From: an uncultured Bacteroidales bacterium
Lineage (GTDB): Bacteria; Bacteroidota; Bacteroidia; Bacteroidales; Paludibacteraceae
DNA length: 30,914 bases
Reading direction: 5' to 3'
Assembly (NCBI GenBank): GCA_900321775.1
Contig: ONXE01000002.1
Span: 11,647 to 42,560 of the forward strand
Shown here: piece after piece, positions 8,817 through 15,318 of the stretch
Layout of the letters: each line of letters starts with the position of its first letter
Numbering within the stretch: the first letter of the stretch is position 1
Notes under the pieces: model-generated
Seen by the model: only the letters and a program-made list of their open reading frames with translations
Databases searched by the model: none
What the model was told of the DNA's origin: nothing
Position numbers and translations under genes: made by a program

Positions 8817-9201
8817 TACAAATTGTCTGCTGCAGGCGTTACCTTCAAAAAGCCCCTATCACAAACTGTGGACAGAGATTATTGAAGGTAAGGTGAGTTT
8901 GTGCGTGAGTTCGGACATTTTGGACGAGTATGAAGAAGTTTTGTCAGAGAAAACGACTCCGGGAATAGCACGCAACATTGTTGAAGCTATTGCCAACCTT
9001 TCTACAACGACATTTCAAACTGCCTATGTGCATTTTGAGTTGTTAACCACTGATGTGGATGATAATAAGTTTGTGGATTGTGCTATTGCTGCTGATGCAG
9101 AGTACATCGTTACGAACGACAAGGACTTCAATCAGTTGAAAGAAATCCCTTGGCCTAAGGTGGAGATTATTAAGATTGCAGAGTTTGTAAAACAACTCTA
9201 A
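8797..9201 (+). CDS. PIN-domain toxin (putative ribonuclease)
   Basis: A 134-aa PIN-domain protein, close to the COG1569/TIGR00305 group of toxins. Catalytic acids in order: Asp7 (LDTN), Glu44 (ILDEYEEV), Asp88/89 and Asp94 (DDNKFVDCA), Asp108 or Asp110 (VTNDKDF), so the metal-binding active site is complete. 'AIAADAEYIVTNDKDF' is the typical PIN end of the core, and the chain finishes 'IIKIAEFVKQL'. PIN toxins cleave RNA when the antitoxin is lost. It shares codons with the upstream antitoxin, which implies translational coupling. The base composition is AT-rich compared with the genes left of 7739. Confidence 0.88.
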   Translation: MRYIVLDTNCLLQALPSKSPYHKLWTEIIEGKVSLCVSSDILDEYEEVLSEKTTPGIARNIVEAIANLSTTTFQTAYVHFELLTTDVDDNKFVDCAIAADAEYIVTNDKDFNQLKEIPWPKVEIIKIAEFVKQL

Positions 9202-9223
9202 TTAAAATCATAAGCGTTTATAT

Positions 9224-9775
9224 ATGAAATTTCCGATAATTAAAGTTGCCTTTTTTGTGGCACAATTCCTTTTCGTCTTACCGATTGGAGCACAGGACAT
9301 CATTATCACCCATATGGCACAAAAGATTGAAGCCAAAGTCCTCGAGGTATCAAAGTCAGAAATTCGATATAAAGAGTGGGATAATCTTGAAGGACCTACT
9401 TTCGTTCTTGGCGCGGAAGAAGTCGTCACCATAATCTATGCCAATGGGAAAGTAGTTTTGTACAATCAAATCGAATCAAAGGACAAAAAAAATAAAACTA
9501 ATCTTGCCAATAACAGTAGTTCATATGGGTTAGATGGACGCTCTATAATTGGTGGATTGCCATTACCATCTGAAAGTGCTGAAGTAGAAGGGTCTGTCGT
9601 AGTGGAGATTCGTGTTAATAAAGCCGGAAATGTAGTGTTTGCTACCTGTGTTGGCGGAACTATTACCGATCAGCGCACCATTCAACTAGCAATTGACGCC
9701 GCACGTAAGGCAAAGTTTACAGATGGAGATCAAGAGCAAGTAGGAACGATTACCTATGAATTCACAACCAAGTAA
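9224..9775 (+). CDS. Exported protein with a TonB-C-like C-terminal domain
   Basis: A 183-aa exported protein. Signal peptide about residues 1-23 (hydrophobic 'VAFFVAQFLFVLP', cut near IGAQ). Residues about 24-78 ('DIIITHMAQKIEAKVLEVSK', 'EVVTIIYANGKVVLY') form a small beta domain frequent in Bacteroidota secreted proteins. After a linker, residues about 115-183 ('GSVVVEIRVNKAGNVVFATC', 'AIDAARKAKF') match the TonB C-terminal fold as seen in energy-transducer-like proteins. There is no N-terminal membrane anchor or proline-rich span, so it is not a working TonB. It lies 10 bases before the C10 protease and is probably co-expressed, so a partner or inhibitor role is possible but unproven. Confidence 0.75.
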   Translation: MKFPIIKVAFFVAQFLFVLPIGAQDIIITHMAQKIEAKVLEVSKSEIRYKEWDNLEGPTFVLGAEEVVTIIYANGKVVLYNQIESKDKKNKTNLANNSSSYGLDGRSIIGGLPLPSESAEVEGSVVVEIRVNKAGNVVFATCVGGTITDQRTIQLAIDAARKAKFTDGDQEQVGTITYEFTTK

Positions 9776-9785
9776 CAACTACCAA

Positions 9786-12272
9786 ATGAGAAGGTTTATA
9801 CTTATATTTTTTGTGTTGCCAACAGCACTTTGCGCTGCTCCAGTTTCCCCTAATGTTGCACAACAAGTGGCACAAAAATTTCTTGATTCCGCAGAGAATT
9901 CAAATACAATGACTAGGGCAATGCGTAAACAGAGGAACTTGGTAAGACACAATATCATAGGTGACGATTCTCCACATTACTATATATTTAATAGTAGTAG
10001 CAATGATGGCTTTGTCATAGTCTCTGGTGATGATTGTGCTACTCCAATTTTAGGGTATTCGACAGAAGGCTGTATCGATTTGAGCAATATTCCTGTACAA
10101 TTGGAAGATTTGCTTCAGGTATATTCCGATGAGATTCAATATGCTATCGATAATAATATTCGGGCGAATGATAGTGTAAAAGCCCTTTGGACGGCATACT
10201 TAAAAGCTCCTATGACTCAAAAAGCAGCGGCATCTGTCAACGCTCTTATATCCACCAGATGGAATCAATCTCCTTATTATAACAATAAATGTCCTTTCGA
10301 CGCATCATTATCTCAACACGGGGGACATCCTACGACAGGCTGCGTAGCAACGGCAATGGCGCAGATAATGAAATATTGGGAGTATCCTACACAGGGGATA
10401 GGGAACAAAAGTTATCCTTCTCAACGATATGGTACTCTTTCTGCGAACTTTGCAAACACTACTTATGATTGGTCAAATATGCCAATTCAATTATCATCAT
10501 CAACTTCATCAACTCAGAATAATGCTGTCGCCACTTTGATGTATCATTGTGGAGTGGGAGTATCTATGGATTATAACTCCGATGGAGACGGAAGTAGTGG
10601 CGCACAAATTATAGATTTGGGCTTTGGGCGTTCGAGTGCCGAAATGGCTCTTAGAACCTATTTCGGTTATGCTTCCACGGTTGTCGGTAAGCGATGGACA
10701 GCAAACATATCTTCTAACACATGGAAGAATATGCTTAAAAATGAGTTAGATAACCAACGTCCTATTCTATATGCAGGCTTTTCTACTTCTGGTGGTGGAC
10801 ATGCTTTTGTTTGCGATGGCTATGATAGTAATGATATGTTTCACTTTAATTGGGGATGGGGAGGAACTGCCAATGGCTTCTTTTCTCTTACTGCTTTAAC
10901 CCCTGGGAACCATAATTATACTTATAACCAACAGGCCGTAATTGGCATTAAACCGAGCAACGGATCTGGCCCTGCAAAGAATTACGATTTGTACATGAAT
11001 ACTGATTTATCGGCGATTAACACAAGTAGTACATCTTCTTCTTTGGATGTAAATCCCTATTATTTTGGGAACACGTTCTCTTTTGCTGCAAAAATTGAAA
11101 ACAATGGTACTGGTATATTTAATGGGGTGTTTCGCGTGGCAACATTCACAAATGAAGGTGAATTTATTGCCTGGTCAAAAGAATTATATCACATATCTCT
11201 TGGAGCTGGCAGAGTTACTGAAAGAAACGTTTATACTTTTGATGGTGGCGCCCCTTTTGTGCCGGGTAAATATCGTGCTTACATGTATTATAAAGACGAT
11301 AATGAATCGGATTGGAAACCAGTGAAAACTGACGAAGGAATTATCCTGACAGAATACAATAATGTTGCTTTTACGATTAAATCTTCAAGTACAGATTTAA
11401 AACCAACTTCATCGTTTAACATCGCAAGAGGAGATTTTACCACAGGAAGCCGGATAAGAATAGAGGTGGACATTAAAAATACAGCTCTTTTTACTATTTT
11501 CTATGGTAAAGTAAGGCTTTGTCTGTATAGTACTGATTGTTCATTAGCTCAAGTCATTGACGAATTGGATTATTCTACAGGGTTCAGCCCAAACACAACC
11601 CAAAGACTCTCGTTTTATAATGTTGTAGATGTAGAACCTGGGAGTTATTATCTTGCATTGACATACAAAGAATCTAATCAAACCACATGGCACTACATGG
11701 GTTGCATTGATTCTTATTCAAATCCCGTAAGAGTTATTGTTCATGCCCCAGCTCTAATCGTAGACGATTACGAGGACAATAATAAACAAACTACAGCGAC
11801 TCTCCTTAGTTGGTCAATTGACCAAGAGATTGCGGACTTTGGGACACTTCAAGTATCGCTTCACGATAATTCGGACGTAGATTATTACAAATTATTATTC
11901 CCCAACAATTGTAGATATAGAGTGACTGTAAATCTATATGACAAGTATAATAATAATGGGTGGTGGTACGAAAATGCTGATGCTCAATTTGCATATTCAT
12001 TAGGTGGAACTTCATTTTCTAACAACAACAAGAATTCCCAAACCATCACTTTTAATGGCCCAACGACATTGTATTTAAGAGTCACTCAATACGGATTAAA
12101 CGGTTTGGGTTTTTACGAATTATCTGGAGATATAGAAGAGTCTATCGACGATGCGATAAATGATGTGGAAATGGAAGAGCATAATAAAACAACCAAAATT
12201 CTTCGCAACAATCAAATCTACATTAAAAGAGGAAGTGTGCTATATACGTTAACAGGGGTAATAATTGAATAG
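9786..12272 (+). CDS. C10-family (streptopain-like) secreted cysteine protease
   Basis: An 828-aa secreted protease. Signal peptide MRRFILIFFVLPTALCAAP; a Spi-type propeptide (about residues 20-150, 'YYIFNSSSNDGFVIVSGDD'), a C10 catalytic domain (about 155-390) with nucleophile Cys186 in 'TTGCVATAMAQIMKYW', His339 in 'GGGHAFVCDGYD', and 'FHFNWGWGG' (353-361) with the Asn and Trp of the active site. C-terminal beta-rich modules (about 400-790) may bind substrate or surface. The last 20 residues 'RNNQIYIKRGSVLYTLTGV' look like a short C-terminal tag seen on many Bacteroidales secreted proteins. Start ATG 9786 is preferred to 9756 because it opens the signal peptide. AT-rich, unlike its chromosomal neighbours; target proteins unknown. 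Confidence 0.93.
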   Translation: MRRFILIFFVLPTALCAAPVSPNVAQQVAQKFLDSAENSNTMTRAMRKQRNLVRHNIIGDDSPHYYIFNSSSNDGFVIVSGDDCATPILGYSTEGCIDLSNIPVQLEDLLQVYSDEIQYAIDNNIRANDSVKALWTAYLKAPMTQKAAASVNALISTRWNQSPYYNNKCPFDASLSQHGGHPTTGCVATAMAQIMKYWEYPTQGIGNKSYPSQRYGTLSANFANTTYDWSNMPIQLSSSTSSTQNNAVATLMYHCGVGVSMDYNSDGDGSSGAQIIDLGFGRSSAEMALRTYFGYASTVVGKRWTANISSNTWKNMLKNELDNQRPILYAGFSTSGGGHAFVCDGYDSNDMFHFNWGWGGTANGFFSLTALTPGNHNYTYNQQAVIGIKPSNGSGPAKNYDLYMNTDLSAINTSSTSSSLDVNPYYFGNTFSFAAKIENNGTGIFNGVFRVATFTNEGEFIAWSKELYHISLGAGRVTERNVYTFDGGAPFVPGKYRAYMYYKDDNESDWKPVKTDEGIILTEYNNVAFTIKSSSTDLKPTSSFNIARGDFTTGSRIRIEVDIKNTALFTIFYGKVRLCLYSTDCSLAQVIDELDYSTGFSPNTTQRLSFYNVVDVEPGSYYLALTYKESNQTTWHYMGCIDSYSNPVRVIVHAPALIVDDYEDNNKQTTATLLSWSIDQEIADFGTLQVSLHDNSDVDYYKLLFPNNCRYRVTVNLYDKYNNNGWWYENADAQFAYSLGGTSFSNNNKNSQTITFNGPTTLYLRVTQYGLNGLGFYELSGDIEESIDDAINDVEMEEHNKTTKILRNNQIYIKRGSVLYTLTGVIIE

Positions 12273-12309
12273 AATATAAATCTTGCCGGGTCTCCACTCT
12301 TTTGTAACT

Positions 12310-12459
12310 GTGCCCCGCATCCGCCACATATCATCCTTCTCCTTCAGTCCGCTAACCCTCGTGGGCGCATTGCTGACGCTCTATCTCAGTTCCTGCACAT
12401 CCATCTGTGAGGCGCTGGACGTTGGTAACCATCCGTTAAAGTACATATTATATAAATGA
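12310..12459 (+). CDS. Possible small lipoprotein-like ORF or gene remnant, GC-rich
   Basis: From GTG 12310 (an in-frame TTG lies at 12283) 49 codons encode PRIRHISSFSFSPLTLVG, a hydrophobic run 'ALLTLYLSSC' resembling a lipobox, then 'TSICEALDVGNHPLKYILYK' and TGA. The base composition returns to the GC-rich style of the core genes, in contrast to the protease just upstream, and the stop codon coincides with the left foot of a hairpin. It may be a true short lipoprotein, or a leftover end of a gene broken when the AT-rich segment arrived. Low confidence. Confidence 0.3.
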   Translation: MPRIRHISSFSFSPLTLVGALLTLYLSSCTSICEALDVGNHPLKYILYK

Positions 12460-12494
12460 TTAGGGCTGCAATCACTTGGAGTTGCAGCCCTAAT
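12459..12494. terminator. Hairpin, possible bidirectional terminator
   Basis: Perfect 13-bp stem ATTAGGGCTGCAA (12459-12471) with TTGCAGCCCTAAT (12482-12494), loop of 10. T-runs on both sides are weak (TTGGTTGTTT on the right; CATTTATATAA on the reverse strand). It separates the + strand protease unit from whatever lies to the right. Confidence 0.6.
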
Positions 12495-12525
12495 ACTAGT
12501 TGGTTGTTTATGTTGTTAGTTGTAG

Positions 12526-12621
12526 TTATTCGTTGCTCTTTTTGTCGCTTTTGTCGTCCAACAATGCTTCGGGATGCGATTGGATACAGTTCTGTGGTAG
12601 CAATTGCTGGAGTTTGCCCAT
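12526..12621 (-). CDS. Possible 31-aa ORF on the reverse strand
   Basis: Reverse-strand ATG at 12621 opens MGKLQQLLPQNC, continuing 'IQSHPEALLDDKSDKK' to TAA at 12526. The frame stays open further upstream (to 12720). A purine-rich AAAGGACAAG precedes the ATG, and the hairpin 12459-12494 lies 31 bases after its stop. Amino-acid make-up is plausible for a small soluble protein or the C-terminal remnant of a larger one. No family is recognised. Confidence 0.22.
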   Translation of the reverse strand: MGKLQQLLPQNCIQSHPEALLDDKSDKKSNE

Positions 12622-12772
12622 TGCCGCTATTTGTCTTGTCCTTTTAAATAAAAGATAGCAACATTCCCTTATAAAATTGGCTAAAACGAGTGCGTATTCT
12701 ACAAGAATTTGACATATCATTGAATCACCGGCACAGCATAAAAGATACGTTGGATCAGAACCCCTGCCCTTG

Positions 12773-12790
12773 ATATACGGACACGTATAT
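12773..12790. repeat. Short hairpin ATATACG/CGTATAT
   Basis: Seven-base inverted repeat with loop GACA, just before the long inverted repeat. Function unknown; may be a fortuitous AT-rich palindrome. Confidence 0.4.
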
Positions 12791-12796
12791 AATAAT

Positions 12797-12885
12797 CAAA
12801 ACGTGCGAGTGCGAGATGCGAATTATCACAATATACTGTCTTTCAGCAAAATACAGCTTCTCGCATCTCGCACTCGCACGTTTTG
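12797..12885. repeat. 25-bp perfect inverted repeat with 39-base loop
   Basis: Bases 12797-12821 (CAAAACGTGCGAGTGCGAGA then TGCGA) are the exact reverse complement of 12861-12885; the loop 12822-12860 is AT-rich (ATTATCACAATATACTG). The arms are GC-rich and contain the internal near-repeat GCGAGTGCGAGATGCGA. No T-run follows, so it is not a normal terminator. It lies in a gene-free stretch. It could be the ends of a tiny MITE-like element, a structured RNA, or a hairpin extruded in DNA. Confidence 0.85.
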
Positions 12886-12910
12886 CATTTCACATCTCAC
12901 ATCTTGTTTC

Positions 12911-12943
12911 TTCGCTTCGCTTTGCTCACGAAGAAGCGAAACA
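12911..12943. repeat. Imperfect inverted repeat in TTCGCTTCG sequence
   Basis: TTCTTCGCTTCG-type sequence (from about 12907) faces CGAAGAAGCGAAAC (12929-12942); the central four bases of the arms are swapped, leaving a stem with internal mismatches. Part of the same structured gene-free stretch. Confidence 0.4.
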
Positions 12944-12960
12944 GCTGGCTTTCTTCTTTT

Positions 12961-13010
12961 ATGCCGGATATCCGGCATACTTTGTTCATTGTCGTCGGAT
13001 TTAATCCGGC
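12961..13010. repeat. Two CCGGAT palindromes in tandem
   Basis: ATGCCGGATATCCGGCAT (12961-12978) is a perfect 18-base palindrome. Sixteen bases later GTCGGAT-TTA-ATCCGGC (12994-13010) is a related hairpin with one wobble. The repeated half-site CCGGAT/ATCCGG suggests a binding site pair for a dimeric protein, but no regulator gene is adjacent. Confidence 0.6.
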
Positions 13011-13013
13011 TCT

Positions 13014-13041
13014 CTTTGACCTTTGACCTTTGACTTTTGAC
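13014..13041 (+). repeat. Tandem heptamer array CTTTGAC x4
   Basis: Three exact copies of CTTTGAC and one variant TTTTGAC. The 7-base period places TGA in all three + strand frames. Confidence 0.85.
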
Positions 13042-13080
13042 AATCTAAAAACGTTACAAACTCGCGAAAGTCTCCGTAAC

Positions 13081-13137
13081 TTTATGAGACCACCTTGCAT
13101 ACATCTTGCTACTCTCTTGCATAGGTCTTGGGACGAT
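13081..13137. repeat. 11-nt-period CTTG direct repeat behind a TTTATGAGACC box
   Basis: TTTATGAGACCAC (13081-13093) is followed by four 11-base units beginning exactly at 13094, 13105, 13116 and 13127: CTTGCATACAT, CTTGCTACTCT, CTTGCATAGGT, CTTGGGACGAT. The period equals about one helical turn. A related arrangement occurs at 29868-29902. The repeat ends 118 bases before the -33 element of the OPT promoter, so it may be a phased upstream protein-binding region; this is inference. Confidence 0.75.
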
Positions 13138-13255
13138 TGTCATTTTGGCACATTTAAATCATTGATTATCAATCTCACTCTCCCCGATTTTTGACAACGC
13201 CCCCTCTTTTTTCATAAGTTACCCCCACTTTTTCAGCACTTTTTCACCCTAAAAA
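13138..13255. other. Upstream region of the OPT promoter
   Basis: C/T-rich sequence with several CCCCC and TTTTT runs (13200-13250). No gene or further repeat is seen. Confidence 0.4.
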
Positions 13256-13287
13256 TTTGCATAATCCAAAAAAAAGTGTTAACTTTG
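13256..13287 (+). promoter_or_regulatory. Promoter of the OPT transporter gene
   Basis: TTTG at 13256-13259, 20-base spacer, TAACTTTG at 13280-13287. Clear match to the Bacteroidota consensus; the ORF start is 47 bases downstream. Confidence 0.85.
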
Positions 13288-13299
13288 CAGCCGATTTCG

Positions 13300-13320
13300 T
13301 GCGCACACGTGATGTGCGCA
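13300..13320 (+). promoter_or_regulatory. Hairpin in the 5' leader of the OPT gene
   Basis: TGCGCAC (13300-13306) pairs with GTGCGCA (13314-13320), loop ACGTGAT. It lies between the predicted transcription start and ATG 13335, close to the 5' end of the mRNA, where it could stabilise the message or modulate translation. Confidence 0.5.
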
Positions 13321-13334
13321 TAATTGAAAACAAT

Positions 13335-15305
13335 ATGAAACAACAGCAAGACACATTAACTCAGGAGGAGCCACTACGAGTGGAGTTGCCTGAAAATGCA
13401 GGGAGACCGCTCAAAGAAGGAGAGAAATATGAGCCTATCCTGAAAGCAGACAAGAAGTACCCCGAAGTAACGGTTTATTCCGTAGTAATCGGTCTGATTA
13501 TGGCCGTGATTTTTTCCGCTGCCGCAGCATATTTGGGACTGAAAGTAGGGCAAGTGTTTGAGGCTGCTATTCCTATTGCCATCATCGCCGTGGGTTTGTC
13601 CAGTGCCACGAAACGCAAGAACGCGCTGGGTGAGAACGTGATTATCCAGTCTATCGGCGCCTGTTCGGGCGTGATAGTAGCCGGCGCCATCTTCACGCTG
13701 CCCGCGCTGTATATCCTTCAGGCCAAGTATCCGGAGATTACGGTTAATTTCCTGCAGGTGTTCCTGTCTTCGCTGTTAGGCGGTTGCTTGGGCATCCTGT
13801 TCCTGATTCCCTTCCGCAAATACTTCGTGCAGGAGAAGCACGGCGAGTATCCTTTCCCTGAGGCCACAGCGACGACTCAGGTGCTCGTTTCGGGCGCACA
13901 GGGCGGTTCGCAAGCCAAGCCGCTTATCTGGGCAGCTGCCATAGGCGGACTGTATGATTTTCTGGTTTCCACCTTCGGCCTTTGGTGCGAGACGCTGAGC
14001 ACCCGCATGACAGCCTGGGGCGAGGCGCTGGCGGCCAAGACGAAACTGGTCTTCAGCATGAACACCTCCGCAGCCGTGCTGGGTTTGGGCTACATCATCG
14101 GCCTGCGCTACGCGGCAGTTATCTGCGCAGGTTCGTTCTTCGTATGGTGGGTTCTGCTGCCTGTTCTGGGTTCGATTCCGGGCATGGAAGCCGTAGATGC
14201 CACCATGCTTTTCAAGGACTATGGCCGCAACATCGGTATCGGCGCTATTGCCATGGCCGGACTGATAGGTATCGTGAAGAACCGCTCGGTCATCGGTAGC
14301 GCTTTCGGGCTGGTGAAGAATGAGTTTGGCGGCAAGAAAGTAAAGGCTCGGGACATTCTTCGCACCGAGCGCGACCTCTCGATGAAGTTCATCGCCATCG
14401 CCGTCATTGCCTCGCTGATCATCACACTGGTGTTCTTCTGGGTAGGCGTATTGGGCAACCTGCTGCAAGCTTTTGTGGCGTTCCTGGTGGTGGCTGTTAT
14501 CTCTTTCCTGTTCACGACCGTGGCGGCCAATGCTATCGCCATCGTGGGTTCCAACCCCGTGAGCGGCATGACCCTGATGACGCTGATTATCGCTTCCGTC
14601 GTTTTTGTGGCTGTGGGCATGAAAGGTCCGAGCGGCATGGTAGGTGCGATGGTTATCGGCGGCGTTGTTTGCACGGCTTTGGCTATGGCCGGAGGCTTCA
14701 TCACCGACCTCAAGATAGGTTATTGGATTGGCACGACTCCGCAGAAACAGGAGACCTGGAAATTCCTGGGCACATTGGTCAGTGCAGCCACGGTAGGCGG
14801 CGTGATGATCATCATGAACAAGACCTACGGATTTGTGGGCGACAAGGCTCTGGTGGCTCCTCAAGCCAACGCCATGGCTGCGGTGATTGAGCCTCTGATG
14901 TCCGGTCAGGGCGCTCCGTGGATGCTGTACCTGGCAGGAGCTGTTCTGGCCCTCATCCTCAATCAAATGGGCGTACCCGTGCTGGCGTTTGCGTTGGGTA
15001 TGTTCATTCCTCTGGAACTGAACACCCCGTTGCTGGTGGGCGGCTTCATCGCCTGGCTCATGGAGCAGGGTAAAGATAAAGAACTGGCCAAGCAACGCTT
15101 CGAAAAAGGCACGTTGATTGCCAGCGGTTTCATTGCCGGCGGCGCCTTGATGGGCGTAGTGAGCGCAGCGGTTAAGTTCGCAGGCGCAGACTGGTATATC
15201 GCCTCTTGGGCCGAATCGGCAGGAGCCGAGATTGTGGGAATCGTGATGTATCTGGCTCTGGTGGCATACTTCATTGTAGCGGCCAAACGGGTAAAAAACG
15301 CATAA
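13335..15305 (+). CDS. OPT-family oligopeptide/metal-chelate transporter
   Basis: Inner-membrane transporter of the OPT family, 656 aa, with about fourteen to sixteen hydrophobic helices. The N-terminal soluble part (about residues 1-45) leads to 'YPEVTVYSVVIGLIMAVIFS', a conserved first helix; 'AAYLGLKVGQVFEAAIP' and 'YPFPEATATTQVL' are family motifs, and 'GSNPVSGMTLMTL' is the conserved element in the C-terminal half. Members carry oligopeptides or metal-siderophore/nicotianamine complexes by proton symport; the bacterial substrate is unknown. ATG 13335 is chosen: the frame extends upstream to a TTG that lies within the promoter and cannot be the start. The next gene follows after 13 bases. 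Confidence 0.92.
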   Translation: MKQQQDTLTQEEPLRVELPENAGRPLKEGEKYEPILKADKKYPEVTVYSVVIGLIMAVIFSAAAAYLGLKVGQVFEAAIPIAIIAVGLSSATKRKNALGENVIIQSIGACSGVIVAGAIFTLPALYILQAKYPEITVNFLQVFLSSLLGGCLGILFLIPFRKYFVQEKHGEYPFPEATATTQVLVSGAQGGSQAKPLIWAAAIGGLYDFLVSTFGLWCETLSTRMTAWGEALAAKTKLVFSMNTSAAVLGLGYIIGLRYAAVICAGSFFVWWVLLPVLGSIPGMEAVDATMLFKDYGRNIGIGAIAMAGLIGIVKNRSVIGSAFGLVKNEFGGKKVKARDILRTERDLSMKFIAIAVIASLIITLVFFWVGVLGNLLQAFVAFLVVAVISFLFTTVAANAIAIVGSNPVSGMTLMTLIIASVVFVAVGMKGPSGMVGAMVIGGVVCTALAMAGGFITDLKIGYWIGTTPQKQETWKFLGTLVSAATVGGVMIIMNKTYGFVGDKALVAPQANAMAAVIEPLMSGQGAPWMLYLAGAVLALILNQMGVPVLAFALGMFIPLELNTPLLVGGFIAWLMEQGKDKELAKQRFEKGTLIASGFIAGGALMGVVSAAVKFAGADWYIASWAESAGAEIVGIVMYLALVAYFIVAAKRVKNA

Positions 15306-15318
15306 AACGAGACAGGAC

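Noticed and set aside
12770..13033. Plus-strand frame of 87 codons through the repeat-rich gap
   Set aside because: It is built from the inverted repeat arms and the CTTTGAC array; no coding character.
12797..13041. Possible CRISPR-like or phage attachment region
   Set aside because: Repeats are inverted or heptameric, with no regularly spaced repeat-spacer units and no cas or integrase gene nearby.
13257..13334. Longer N-terminus for the OPT protein from TTG 13257
   Set aside because: That codon is inside the -33/-7 promoter, so it cannot be part of the message.
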